A stretch of DNA of 64,000 nucleotides from Aplysia californica (lineage: Eukaryota; Mollusca; Gastropoda; Aplysiida; Aplysiidae). The notes under the pieces are model-generated. The model was not told the origin of the DNA. It was given only the letters and a program-made list of their open reading frames with translations, and did not search any database. Every line of letters begins with the position of its first letter. The first letter of the stretch is position 1. Where the stretch lies: assembly GCF_000002075.1 (NCBI RefSeq), contig NW_004797476.1, positions 123,327 to 187,326 of the forward strand, written 5' to 3'. Of the stretch, positions 25,333 through 36,930 are shown in pieces. The position numbers were made by a program, and so were the translations under genes.

Positions 25333-27737
25333 AACGATGGTGTCCTGGTTAAGTTCTGCACTGTTGCAGGGAGTTATTAAATGGAGCATTTCTCTCTGTC
25401 TGCTGGGATGCTGCATCCGACTCTGCCTAAGTTGGTTCTTGCTTGCAGGGTATATTAAATGAAGCTTTCCTTATAAATCATTTAAATTGTGTGAATGGCA
25501 GTGTACATTTTTTTCTAAAAGTACTGTCCTTTGCCTCTAAACTGGAGACTTGCATGGCTGTGAGTTGAATTTTAATGTTTCTGTTTTCACTTGTTTTATT
25601 AATTTCATGTTTTGCATTTTCACAAAGTTTTTGATTGTGTTAGAGAGTTTGTTGGAGTTTGTGTAGCCAATTAATGCTTCAGACTTTACTTTTGAATGAG
25701 AGGCCTGCTACTTTTGCTCTATGTCTACTGGCAGAATTTTGGCTTTTATGTGCTGTGAAATTACTGACGTCCTGCAAGTGAGGGCCTGAGCCCTTAGTTC
25801 CGGACAAGCAAGTACCTTTCTTCTTTTTCCACAGAAAGTGTAAATTCTGACCCTTTACCTTTCCTATGTGTAGTTTGATAGATATCTTTCTCATTGGCCA
25901 TAGCAGTTCACTTAATGTTCTCCTCTGCAGATGCTTTGGTCATCCTTTGACATTAATAATTCGATGTATGGACTATCATCATCATCATTATTATTATTTT
26001 TATTGTTATTATTATTACCATTATTATTACTATTATTGTTATTATTGTTAAAAGTATATATTGTTATTAGTGTATTAGGTAGGCTCTTTGTCTTTGCCTG
26101 TAGAAGAAATGAGTTGACATTTACTGAGAGTCTCTTGTCTTGTGTGCTGGGATGCTGAACTGATATGTTAAATGTAAAGCAGCTTGCTTCCTACATTGTC
26201 TAAAATTGTCAAAAAAACATTCATTTAACATTTGTGAGAAGTATGCTCATTTCTCACAATGTGCATAGTTTACTGTCAGCAGCGAGACTCCAACTTTATT
26301 TTGGCCCACAAGTATTTCAGAACTTCATTTTCAGTCGCTTCACTATGCTAGAATTACAAAGTTTTCTATATGCATAGTACCTAGTTTTGAGAGATGTGAT
26401 GGTAAACATGTTGAGTCTCACAGTATATCAAGCTTTTTCGAATGCAGCTCTGAATATTTTGATAACAACACCAAATAATCTTATGATTTTTTATACATCA
26501 GATAGAACATTTGGTCTCTGACCTCAGGGTCATAGTAACTCAAAATGGTCAAAAATGTCAGATAAAAGCTTGTAATTCTAAGGTAGCATTATGTCTCACT
26601 TTGACGGGGATGTGAATTCTCTGATTATCTCTCAACTTTTTTCTGTTGGAATGGTGTGCTTGAAGACAGTGAAGTCAAAGGGTTTGAATTTAAACTTGGT
26701 TCAGTTCTGAAGAAGCTGTCACTTGTTTGTATTTTTACCATGGCGTGAGGTTCTCGGCAATGACAAGCTTTTTTGAGTTAACTTAAAAAAATCAAACTGG
26801 GACCTCATTTCTAGTTTTAAATTTTTAAATTGTAAAAAGTAAAAAAAAACATAAATGAAAGATAACTGCAATTGTTTCCTAAGGTATTTAGGAGATCAGT
26901 AGCAAACTCCACTGTGCATATGATATAAATAATTTGCCTATGTAGTCATTTTAAGTCACAAACCCCTTTGCTGGAATTTGGAATTTAATAAAAGTATTTG
27001 GGTTGTGATGTGCAACATTGATTTGGTGTTGCAAAATTTGTTTTATGTTTTGGAAGGATTTTAAATTTTGATTGAATCTGAACATTGACATGATGATGAG
27101 TTGTGTGTTAGTCTGGACATGCTACATTGTCTTGACTTCTGAGGGTCCAATATGAAAAGGGAAAAAAACATTGATGTATATTCAATTTAAATTATTTTTT
27201 TCTGTTATCCCAGAAATTTGAACTTAGAACTTATGGGATGTGCACACAGTGCTGTTTCTGAAAGAAGATGGAAGTTGAGCATTCTATGCTGTGACATCAT
27301 TTAGTGTGAAATTCCCATTGAAAGTAGTGAGTGTGGTAAAGTGGAATGGTATTTCGATGTTAAGTGAAGTCAATGGGCTAGTTCAAACTTGTTGACCATG
27401 AATAAATGTCCTTGTGCTCACACTCATTCCATGTCCAATACTTGGCCAATGTTGTGTAGTGTGTAGGCTGGAGATGCATGATTATGATGTCTTATGTGGG
27501 TCTTGTGACATAATGAATTTGATAATGTTATAACATTTCTTGTGGGGGTGTTTCTGATGTGGCATGGATTGTTGTTTTATTTTTGTTTTGTTATGGAGGG
27601 AAAATTGTATTGAAGATGATAATAATAAATAATAACTTGATATTCTGCTAACCCTGAGTTAAAAATTTTTTTTATTCATTTATCCCACCCCTCTCTTTTT
27701 TCTTTTCTTCTCTTTGTCTGTCTGTCTCTCTCTGTCT
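25333..27737. other. Intergenic DNA
   Basis: No gene seen. An ATT-type microsatellite is at 25975-26050 and an M3 MITE at 26344-26588; the remainder is AT-rich without recognisable structure. Confidence 0.45.
26344..26588. repeat. MITE family M3, copy 2, inverted relative to the others
   Basis: Starts GCTAGAATTACAAAGTTTTC and ends GTAATTCTAAGGTAG, again inverted relatives. Its interior is the reverse complement of the 55946-56198 copy (for example TACCTAGTTTTGAGA here against TCTCAAAACTAGGTA there). Confidence 0.78.
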
Positions 27738-27739
27738 AG

Positions 27740-27985
27740 TGGAGTCAGTAGCCTAGTCACAGTGGTTAGACTACCGGACTCGTAATTGTGAGATTGCGGG
27801 TTTGGGAGTTCGAGCCTCAGCTCGGTCCGACATTGTGTCCTTGGGAAAGGCACTTTACACAAGTGTCCCATTTGGCTCTGTCATTTCGGAGACGGACGTT
27901 TTACTAGGAGGCCCCGCCTGTTAAATAACTTTAGTGTTGATAGGAGCATTAAACCCATACCATTTCCCCATTCTTATTTTCTGTC
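27740..27985 (+). repeat. tRNA-headed SINE, family E
   Basis: The head has A-box-like TAGCCTAGTCACAGTGGTTA and B-box-like GTTCGAGCCTC. The core TTGTGTCCTTGGGAAAGGCA resembles the conserved central domain seen in many metazoan SINEs. The tail is GGAGCATTAAACCCATACCA. It sits between a T/C-rich tract and a (CTGT)n microsatellite at 27978-28045. Confidence 0.8.
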
Positions 27986-27991
27986 TGTCTC

Positions 27992-28044
<53 letters not shown>

Positions 28045-28371
28045 ACCTATCTTTTTGTTTTCAGGTTGCTTAGTTAGTGTCATGTTGTTGCACTACGTTT
28101 CAGATGGCCCTGATTCATATTTCCAAAGACTTTCTCTTCAATAACTTGCTTTACTTTACCATTACTTCTCCAATCCAGCGGCTATCTGAGTTTGAGCCCT
28201 TTAGCCTGTTGATTGTGACTGAGCAATTGATGATTTACAGGTTTTTACTAGCTGTGTTTTGTCACTGTAGAGAGTGTTCCCGAAATCTGGGGAGGCAGGT
28301 AGGCAGATACTTCAGTCCTTCACGGCTTGTTGTGTGCATAGCAGAAGGGGGGGACATATCATTGACATAAA

Positions 28372-28611
28372 GTGGGCGGTTGGCGGGTGCTCTGATGTGG
28401 GTTGCTGCTTCTGCCCTATCAAACTATATTTCTCCACCTTCTTTTTTCTTTGTATATTTACTTTGTTGTAACACCTGTAATCTTTGGCACCTAAATTGCT
28501 GAACTGATGCAAGTGTCATAAAACGCTTACTAAAACTAAAGCTGCATTAATATCTCAGCACTTAAATTTACGAATGGTTGCAAGTGCCGTAAAACGCATA
28601 CTAAAACTAAA
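28372..28611 (+). repeat. SINE-like family B copy plus an extra tail unit
   Basis: Full copy from GTGGGCGGTTGGCGGGTGCT to TTACTAAAACTAAA at 28540. It is followed at 28555-28611 by a second tail alone (GGTTGCAAGTGCCGTAAAAC then GCATACTAAAACTAA). Either the tail is duplicated or a second copy is nearly fully truncated at its 5' end. Confidence 0.78.
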
Positions 28612-28765
28612 TTAACTTGGGTTGCTACGGCAGTTTTACAGGCTTTCCACCAACGCACTCTTTAATACTTCACACCTCTCTCTGCTGGGTTTTTGTCAAA
28701 ATTGTAAATGTTTTATGCCCTCTTTGACACATTCAATTAGGTCGTGGATATTGAGACAGGCTGTG

Positions 28766-29275
28766 GGGGTGTCTCGTGGCCAAGAAGTTAAGGTGTTCAC
28801 CTCTCATTCAATAGATCCCGGGTTCGAGCCTGAAGAGCCACGGAAAATTTTCTTCTCTACAATTGTTTCCTTTCACCTCCTTTCATGCTCTCTTGCAATG
28901 TTCTGTCGTCTGCTTTCTCCTTCACTTTCTGCCCCCCCCCCCCCCAACCCCCTTTGTCTCCTCCTCGTGGGCTCCTGACTCATTCTGCAGCCTTTCTACT
29001 GCTACTCCCTGGCTCCGTCACACCCCTGACCTTGTGGTAGGAAAGATCTACTCATAGCCTTCTTGGATAAGGGTGAACAATTTCGGAAGTCCCGTGTTCA
29101 AGTTGCGCACGTTAAAGATCTCTTGGTGGTCCAAAATCGATGAACGTAGGCTTCAGCAGCAACCCGGGCAAAATTCAAAATCTTCTTCCAATTGAAAATG
29201 TTTAGTGTGTCCCACGCGCTCATATGACCTAATGCAGTTGCAAGCGCCGTAAAACACTCACCAAAAAAAGAAAAA
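28766..29275 (+). repeat. tRNA-headed composite SINE, family A, copy 2
   Basis: Head TCGTGGCCAAGAAGTTAAGG with B-box-like GGTTCGAGCC, body with CTGCTTTCTCCTTCACTTTC, and tail CATATGACCTAATGCAGTTG then CAAGCGCCGTAAAACACTCA, ending A-rich. Collinear with 3797-4305 throughout. Confidence 0.85.
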
Positions 29276-30313
29276 AAAAGACAGGTTGTTTCGATCCTTC
29301 AGGCTTCAGCGTTAACTTGGGCTGTGTGGGGGGGGATACTATATTTGACAACTATTAGTCATTCAACAGAATATCTTCTACAAGTCGGATCCAAACTCAT
29401 TTCTTTAGCATTACTCTACTATTTCATTATATGAATATGAACCGATCAATATTGATCTTCTCGAAATTGTGTTTCTACCATACACGAGACCGTTCACGAA
29501 ACTGCTTAATCATAATTACTTAAGCCGATAAAAAAAAATAGCGAGTCATAAAATTAGCGAAGTTGGTACGCTTCTCTCCCCTTACAAAGCTCTTTATAAT
29601 GAAAGTCTTAATCTGTCTTAAAAAGACGAACGGTTCTGGAATGGGTTCATTCTGTTCCTGACGATTTTGTACTGGGATTTCAATATTTTTAAAAACCCAT
29701 TTGCCAATTTATAAAAATCTAATGCAACATTTTTTTAACTACTATGGAATGGGCTAGGTCATAACTGAAGCACTTACATTCAAAATATGAAAAGTCTGAC
29801 ATATTAAAGGAAGTTGCCATTTTGATTATCTACACTGTTCAAGAATAAAGATTATCCTGTTCCAGAATCACACCAAATGGAACATTGTTGTAGCAACGAC
29901 TGCATTCGCTTCTTCCGGTGTTCAAACTGCAGCCTCCTATCAAGGGGCTTAGCCTATCTTTAGTATTTTGATAAAACTTAACAGGTATGATTTACTTTAG
30001 TATATTTGAAGAAACAGATCTTCCTTTGAAATCTTATAATGTTTGATTTAATGCATTACTTCAACGGTGTAAAATAGTGTCAAGATCTCTGTACATAGAA
30101 TAGACATAATATAGATCTTGATCTAGATATCTAGATCTAGATCTAGATCTAGATCTAGATCTAGATATCTAGATAGGCCTAAAGTTTAGCCCCAAAAGTC
30201 TAAATAAAAGACGATTAAAACTTAAGACCTAGGCTAATTGGTAGGCCCTACGCCCAGCGATCCTTCACTCGTCCGAAATACACCAGCACTGTAAGTGCAA
30301 GTCCCTTAACTTG
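29276..30313. other. Intergenic DNA
   Basis: No gene seen. Moderately AT-rich unique-looking sequence that ends in the GATCTA array and a T/C-poor stretch before the TTAA element. Confidence 0.45.
30105..30178. repeat. GATCTA hexamer array
   Basis: About ten near-perfect TAGATC units, interrupted by TAGATATCTAG variants. The unit is close to a self-complementary palindrome, so the array can fold on itself on either strand. Confidence 0.9.
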
Positions 30314-30317
30314 TTAA

Positions 30318-31036
30318 CACATTACAGTACACCCTAAGGGCCTGGACGGGAAGTCCATTGTTAGATCCTAAGCAAGGGGAAAGAACCCACCTCCCTTGAA
30401 TACAAGCCTTTAAAAAACACATTTTAAAAATACTAAACAAATTCCAAAAATCCTGAAAAAATAAAAGTTAAAAAGAAAACTGAATGTAGTTTCAGAAAAA
30501 TATAACTTTATGTATGCGCATACTGTTGGAAATGTTCTCACTTTAGTTCAATTGGGGTGTCCGACCCGTCACTCTCACTCTCAGCCTCGCGGTCGGGCCC
30601 TAGATCTAAATTCTATAATTTCTCCGTCTGATCAATCGGAATCGCCCCAAACTCTTCCTACAACGTTTTCATCAAAATCTGAGCCATCTGATTTGTCACA
30701 TGCTCGTTTTTGCTCAAATCCATCGTTATTTCCGTTTTCGAACTCAATTGTGTCGCTTTTCAACAAGTTGAGGCACTTTCGAAGTGTCGGTAACGCGATC
30801 GCACTTCGATCAGCTCTAATACTAAAACTACTAGCCGGAAAAATTTCGTTTCGGTATCAAACGAAAGAAGAAACTTTTTGCTATACTATGCAAATCAAAT
30901 CCCGGCCCCAGAGTCTCGTCAAGGCGAGACTTTCGTTTCTAAAGACGCTGGGTCGGCGCGGGCGGTTCCGGGCGAGTCAGGGTGGAGCGCGTAAGGGAAT
31001 TCCCGGGCGATCCCGGGCGAGTTAGGGTGTAATGTG
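30318..31036 (-). mobile_element. TTAA-flanked piggyBac-like element, 719 bp, internally reduced
   Basis: TTAA stands on both sides (30314-30317, 31037-31040). The left end CACATTACAGTACACCCTAA and the right end read inward, CACATTACACCCTAA, are the same apart from a 3-nt insertion. Read on the minus strand, a weakly kept frame holds acidic stretches such as KSDGSDFDENVVG and SDGEIIEF, typical in style of a piggyBac transposase N-terminus, but nothing resembling the catalytic domain follows. The plus-strand frame at 30510-31025 is open across most of it but is probably incidental. TTAA target duplication is diagnostic for piggyBac; the coding assignment is inference. Confidence 0.72.
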
Positions 31037-31091
31037 TTAAAAAAGATATTAACACTACTTTAAAAATTGTCGAATTGAACGACTGCTGGGC

Positions 31092-32073
31092 GATTTTGTA
31101 GTTCCGTTCGTTAAAGCCCAAAGCTGAAAGCTAGAGACCCTCAATTGCCAGGTAATTGTTGAGGAGCAAATCAAAATTCAAGCAAAGAAAAGCCCTTTTT
31201 CGGCAGTTCCCACACCCAATTATTATTCGCCAGTTAATTGGGCCTTAACCCTAGAAGCACTCAGCGTTTCACCGGAAGTAACCTGCCAAAAATGCCCCGC
31301 CGCCACGGCCGATCAGTTGTAAACATGGGGGTTTGGCGGGGGGGGGAAACAGCTGAGATACCCGAAATGTATACCTGCTACTGAAAAATGACCATTTACG
31401 GCTCAACAGATGATAAAAAGCATATAAAAGCATATATTTTCTTTATGATCAGCCATCAAACAAATACAAACAATGCAGAGAACGGGATAGACTCAACAAT
31501 TAGTACATCAGCAAGGCGAAACAAGTGATAACACATAGCGTGTAGTCTCTCAGCGGGACCGCGTCACTTTATCGATCGATATCTCGGCCAAGAGACGCTC
31601 TACGAGGTCAAGATAACTTGCAAAGTCATTGGTCACTATTTATAACTTTGGCCTGTAATTGACTACGTCATTTTCCATATAAGGAACACTGGAATTTTCC
31701 ATTGAAAAGGGTCAGCGTCTATGCCCTTTATATAGGGCCTGCGCGCTTCCCGGTCGAAGTAGGTCAGCCCTATATATAGGACGTGCGCGCTTCCCGGGTA
31801 GCCCGGCTCACGCCCTTTATATAGGGCCTGCGCGCTTCCAGGGTTAAGCCCCCAGCTTGCCCCCCTGACCTGATCTTATATATATGGAAGGGGAAGGGGG
31901 GGGGGGGGTTCAGGGGTGTTCAGGGGGGTATGAATTTTACCATAATTTGATGTTTTGCAGTTATGTTGTATCCCTATTCTTTGTGTTGCCTATTTGGTCA
32001 TCAAGACTTCCGGATTTCTTCTCTTGATTTAAACGAATGGGTGGTGGACTTTAACGAACGGAACTACAAGATC
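31092..32073. mobile_element. Inverted-repeat element interrupted by a TTAA element
   Basis: GATTTTGTAGTTCCGTTCG at 31092-31110 (continuing TTAAAG) faces its inverted copy CGAACGGAACTACAAGATC, ending at 32073. The match is 24 of 25. Subtracting the TTAA element inside (31249-31843 plus one TTAA) leaves about 384 bp, a normal MITE size. No coding content; the superfamily is unknown. Confidence 0.65.
31249..31843. mobile_element. TTAA-flanked piggyBac-like MITE, 595 bp, with three tandem GCGCGC boxes
   Basis: TTAA at 31245-31248 and 31844-31847. The left end CCCTAGAAGCACTCAGC and the right end read inward, CCCTGGAAGCGCGCAGG, match at most positions. The right 120 bp are three tandem units of about 44 bp (from about 31723, 31767 and 31812), each with a CCCTTTATATAGGG-type palindrome followed by GCGCGCTTCC. 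The last unit forms the terminal repeat itself. No transposase. Confidence 0.82.
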
Positions 32074-32741
32074 ACCGACTGCTGCAAATATATAATCAAT
32101 TAGATCTAGTTTTGTATTTCAAAGAGAGTTGCTGTCTCTATACGCGAAACAGTTTTGTTTATTTAAAATTTTAGCATTCTGAACCTGATCTTCTTATTTT
32201 TTTTACTTGTGTTTAGTGTTTTTTTATCTGTAATTAATGTACTACATCTAATATGAACTTCATTGTTGGGTGTGTAGAAAACGTGGGCATAGGCCTCTCT
32301 ATGCTATTTTTCTGTCCTGGAAATCGACTTAACAAAGTACGATTATTATGAGGGGCTCTATTTGTTTTATATGCAGTTAAAGTAGAATAATCTTGTCTTA
32401 TTAATATTACAATAATTATAATAATAACTGTCATACCATTTGACACTAGATCTATATACCTCACTTTCTTGCTGGCTTAAGTTCTGTTTAGCGGACTGAT
32501 CACAATGAAATGGTGTTTGAGGATGAAACCTAAAGTGTTTAAATCTTGAAAGAAGACTTTGTGAATAAAGTGTGTAGGCCTATACTTTCTCAATGTCATC
32601 TTCCCCCCCCCCTCCCCTTTTTTTTTCTTGTGTCATAATTCTGAGTAAAACACAGGAATAAGTGCAAAGACAGAAGCTCTTATTAGTAAAGTTGCATTAA
32701 GTTTTACTGTGACTTTAATTCTTATAATTCTGACCTTCCAG
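32074..32741. other. DNA upstream of LRRC34
   Basis: AT-rich, with a C/T run at 32604-32628, ending in a good acceptor (ACCTTCCAG to 32741). A promoter or 5'UTR exon should lie here or further left, but none is recognisable. Confidence 0.4.
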
Positions 32742-32869
32742 AAACCTGCCAAGATGTCTGATATTATATCTACTGTACTGTCCTTCGAGGCTGCTTGTGT
32801 GGAGCTTTCTCTTGAAAAACCACAGTACATGGCCAACATGTTTGAACGAGAAAAAGAGAACAATGTACT
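32742..32869 (+). CDS. LRRC34: LRRC34 exon with likely start codon (coding 32754-32869)
   Basis: ATG in AAGATGTCTG gives MSDIISTVLSFEAACVELSL and continues to KENNVL; donor GTAAGT at 32870. The last two bases CT plus the first base A of the next exon make Leu39, followed by EFQESMHLYL, so phase and register agree. It is a 38-codon exon separated by a 4.36-kb intron. Confidence 0.8.
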
Positions 32870-34968
32870 GTAAGTGACCAGCGTATTTTGAAATGATATC
32901 CACAGGGATTTTGACTTTATAATGATTTTCACAGAGTGTTTTCTCTTCCAGACACTGAACTCACTGGCTATGTAGTGTTACAGTGTCATACTAAGGAAGA
33001 CAGAGGTTCAATATAATTCTTTCCTTTGAAAATGAGATCACATAATTATATGAACCATACAATTGGGATTTTATTGCTGAGATATATGTGCCTGAATGTT
33101 TTGTTAAATCTAGCATATATGGGCCCTAGTCCACGGTTTTACTCAGCCTGTCAACAAGCACTTTAAAGTATTTTTTTTACTCTACGGTAGCGCCCCTTAC
33201 AATTTTTGTTTTAACTCAGCATTTGCAGTAGGAACATTAAATAGGCATATCAAAATGACCAGAATTTAATATTCTATGCTGGCAAATCAAAGAACAGTGA
33301 GAAGAATTATATGAGAGTGCGAATTTTTTGTGGTTGACAGACTAGTGCATGGGCCTGGTTGTGAAGTGGTGGGTCTCTCAATGTCAACTTTGACTTCATC
33401 TGAATCCAACTGACTAGAGTCCTATATTATGTCCTTCTAAATATTCAAGAAGCAATTTGCTCGCTTGTTTGCTGCTGTAACGCTTTAGCCTTCCACTCAA
33501 GTTAGTGTTAAAAGCAACCATTATGAACCTTTTGTATGTCTGGCGTTATTTCTAGTGGCTTTTAGCAGCATAAAAAAAAAAATGTTAACTGGTACTATGT
33601 TTTAGATTTCTTTTTTTGAAATTCAGCATTATCGATTTATAGATCATGTCTAAAGCACATACACTCTGGTATTGTTGTTATGATAGCAATTGCACTGATG
33701 TTGTTTGTTATGAAGTGATTTCATCTCTGCACTTTGATATCACGTTTTTACACAGTCGTCAACAGAGCAACGAGTGAGTAGTGTGGACTGCATTCCTGTT
33801 TGTTTTTGCACCTCTCATTTATCACTGATCTGTAATGTACAGTGCGCACTTTTGATGAACTGAAAACTCCTGTTTTACATAGCTTGGGGGCCAGATTGTG
33901 TATACAAGGATCCTTTGTACTTGACATATCAACTTTTGTGTTCAATTTCAGCCTTTGTATGATAGGGAGAAAAGGATGATAAACATCAACAAATCAATAT
34001 GCACCTCGATCCCCCCCCCCAGCCCCCTGCCATCCCCACAGGCACACCTACCGACCCTCCCTTATTACTGATAGTCATGGTATTTACAGTTAAACTGCAA
34101 TCACGTTGATGATTTTATGTTCATGTTTTGCAAGGCCTGCTTTATTTTCTATTTCCAATATTCACATTTTTTTCCTGTTTCCTTTTTTTGGTGTATATAT
34201 ATTTTCATTGTTTGGATTTGGTTTTCTGTGAATACTATCTGTCAACTTTTTGTTGGACAATTATTGTAAGATGTTGATGGTAAAACTGGTTGTCACCTTG
34301 ATGATTCTGTTTTTTGTTTTTTTTCATACTTTACCTTCTTTTTTTATTCACAATGCTTTTATTTTTTTCCTTTTTGCAGTTCATCTCTTCTTTGTCTGAG
34401 CTTTTGGTTTTTGGGGTTTTTCTTTGTTTGATTTAAAAAAAAGTATATTTAAAAGTTTAGTGTTTTTGCATGTTGCGCAAAAGTCTAGCAATCTCTGCCT
34501 AAGATCTATTGGCTTAGGAATCATCAGGCAGAGTAGTAGGCAAATTTAGTTTTAACACTTTCTTATGAATTATGAACAACCCCTCACTGAAGCTGAATAA
34601 TCTCCCTTTATTTAAAAATCAGATCAGTCATTGACCCCAGCCTCATGAGTGAAGTTATTGATTTGATAATGAGATTGCTTTGAACACACATGTTCTTAAT
34701 TTATAGAGACAGGTAGAGCCAGAGATACTGTTAAAGTTGAAGTCAAACAATCACTTTGACTTTGTTTTTGTTTTTGTTTCCCTTTCATTATTCAGTTTTC
34801 AGTTTCTTTCTTTTTTTTCTTTGGTTCATTTGCTGGGTTTTTAAAATTGTATCTTTGTTGTTCTGGTTCTTATTTCCTGTGATCGTTCAGAGTCAACTCT
34901 CCATAATGAAAGTATGCAGTGGCCATATTTTTTAATACTGTAGCCGTGCTCTTGCCCCCCCCCCCTCA

Positions 34969-35005
<37 letters not shown>

Positions 35006-36785
35006 ACACACACAGAGCCGCCCCTTCCCAACATTTTTATTTGTTGACATGAATGTTAAATGAAATGCAGCTTGAATTTATTCACTATCATAACAGATGT
35101 TGTTATGCAGTGTTTTGTTGTTAGGAAAAAACCCAACTGTTTACAAAATTGCTGTGTGAATCGTTAGCATTTGTTTCCTCAGTTTCATCTGACTACTATT
35201 GTTGGCTGTGATTCCTCTCGTAACCAACAACAGACCCTTTCATTTAACATCTTGACTGTTTTCAATCAAATTTACATTTCCTTTAGTTAGCCTATGGATT
35301 GGCTTGGGCCCCTTCACAAATTGGAGTTAGAATAATTTTCTTTTTATAATGTAACTGAAAGTGAAAGCAGAAAAACGTCATTGTCAATAGAATTAATCTG
35401 TTTTAATGGTATGACTTGAAAGTAAAATCAATTCAATTTCTTTATTTTTAATTTTGGTTTGTTTAAATTTTTGATACATATATTGCATGTTCATTTTTAT
35501 GTTGACAACCTATGGTTAACCTGTGCAAGTAATTGTCTTTGATTTGTTATTAGTTGAACATCTTAACTGGAAATCCTCTCAACTTCAGATTAACCTGACC
35601 TTTTTTAACAATGAATGCCACAGCAAGGGCATGTGCAGAAATAGTTATTTGTTTCTCTCCAGTAAAGTTGTGGTAATTATTGATTATGTGCAGTACTTAC
35701 AACACACACAAAGTCTACTTCTTTCCTTTCTGGTCTCTGTGTAATTTGGGGTTGTTGGTTTTTCAAATTCCTTGCATCCCAATAAAATGTAACTTACTTT
35801 AATTCAATAGGCATTTAGGTAACTGGTGTTATAATTCAGTTGAAGGTAAAAGAAGAAAAGATGGGAGGATTCAGCATCTTGAGAACTAATCAGATAGTGA
35901 TTGTCAGGTTTCTCAGCATGTGGTTGAAGGTACCGAAGCTATTTGTATGACTGACTCCTACTTCTTTTCAGTGAAATTGTTAACTTAATTTGGTGAAAAG
36001 TGCCCATTTTTTTGCTGAGCTACTTTAAAGTGCAGCTCAACGTTTGGTACCTGTAGTTTTATTCTCTTTTTGAAGTGTTCTCTTCTGTTTTCTATCTATC
36101 AGTGTGTAGGGTTTTTCCTAACCAAAAATGCACGCAGGTTATACTTATGTCTTGGTCTTGTGTTAAATCATACTGTTTACTCATTATAAACTCTTTTTAA
36201 CATGTATGTTGTCATTTGACATCCCGTTTTATTATGTGTGAAATATAAAAACTTATTGAGTGGAAATGTACAGAGGATTGTTTTTTTCTTTTTATACACA
36301 CTTATACCATGTGTGCAGTATATATATATACAACACATATGATTTATCTCAAAGTTTCAACTTGTCTGGCTCTGCTGATAGTCATATATTGGCTTGATAG
36401 TAGTACTGGAAGCAGTTAAGAGTAAAACCAGCCCGACACAGGTAGTTTTGAATTGCAACTACTCTGAAAGACAAGTAATCGTGTTGATTTTTTGGGGGGT
36501 AAAATTCATTTTCATGAGGAATTTAAAAAATAATGTTTCAAGTTATATCTCTTGCTGAGTAACAAAGAAAGAAACATTGTTTTGATTAACCTCGATTCAC
36601 TTCTGAACTTTTGAAGGCCTACGTGGAAAAAAAGAAGCTCTTACAGTAGCATCAGCCTTTTATTTCATTTCGTTATATATATAATAATATATATTTCTGG
36701 ACCATGTTTTTTATAGACTAAAGATAGCCTGGTATCTTGAAAAAAATTACCTAGTTTGAACTTAAAGGAGTGAACGAGGGAAAGT

Positions 36786-36880
<95 letters not shown>

Positions 36881-36881
36881 T

Positions 36882-36930
<49 letters not shown>

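Noticed and set aside
25978-26050. Tandem repeat resembling a regularly spaced array
   Set aside because: A simple ATT microsatellite with no spacer diversity; there is no CRISPR-like structure anywhere in the window.
28622-28978. Plus-strand open frame of 118 codons
   Set aside because: Its second half is the tRNA head and body of the family A SINE.
30510-31025. Plus-strand open frame of about 171 codons
   Set aside because: It lies inside a TTAA-flanked element, has no recognisable domain, and its C-terminal part is low-complexity Arg/Gly from GC-rich repeats; the transposase-like signal is on the other strand.
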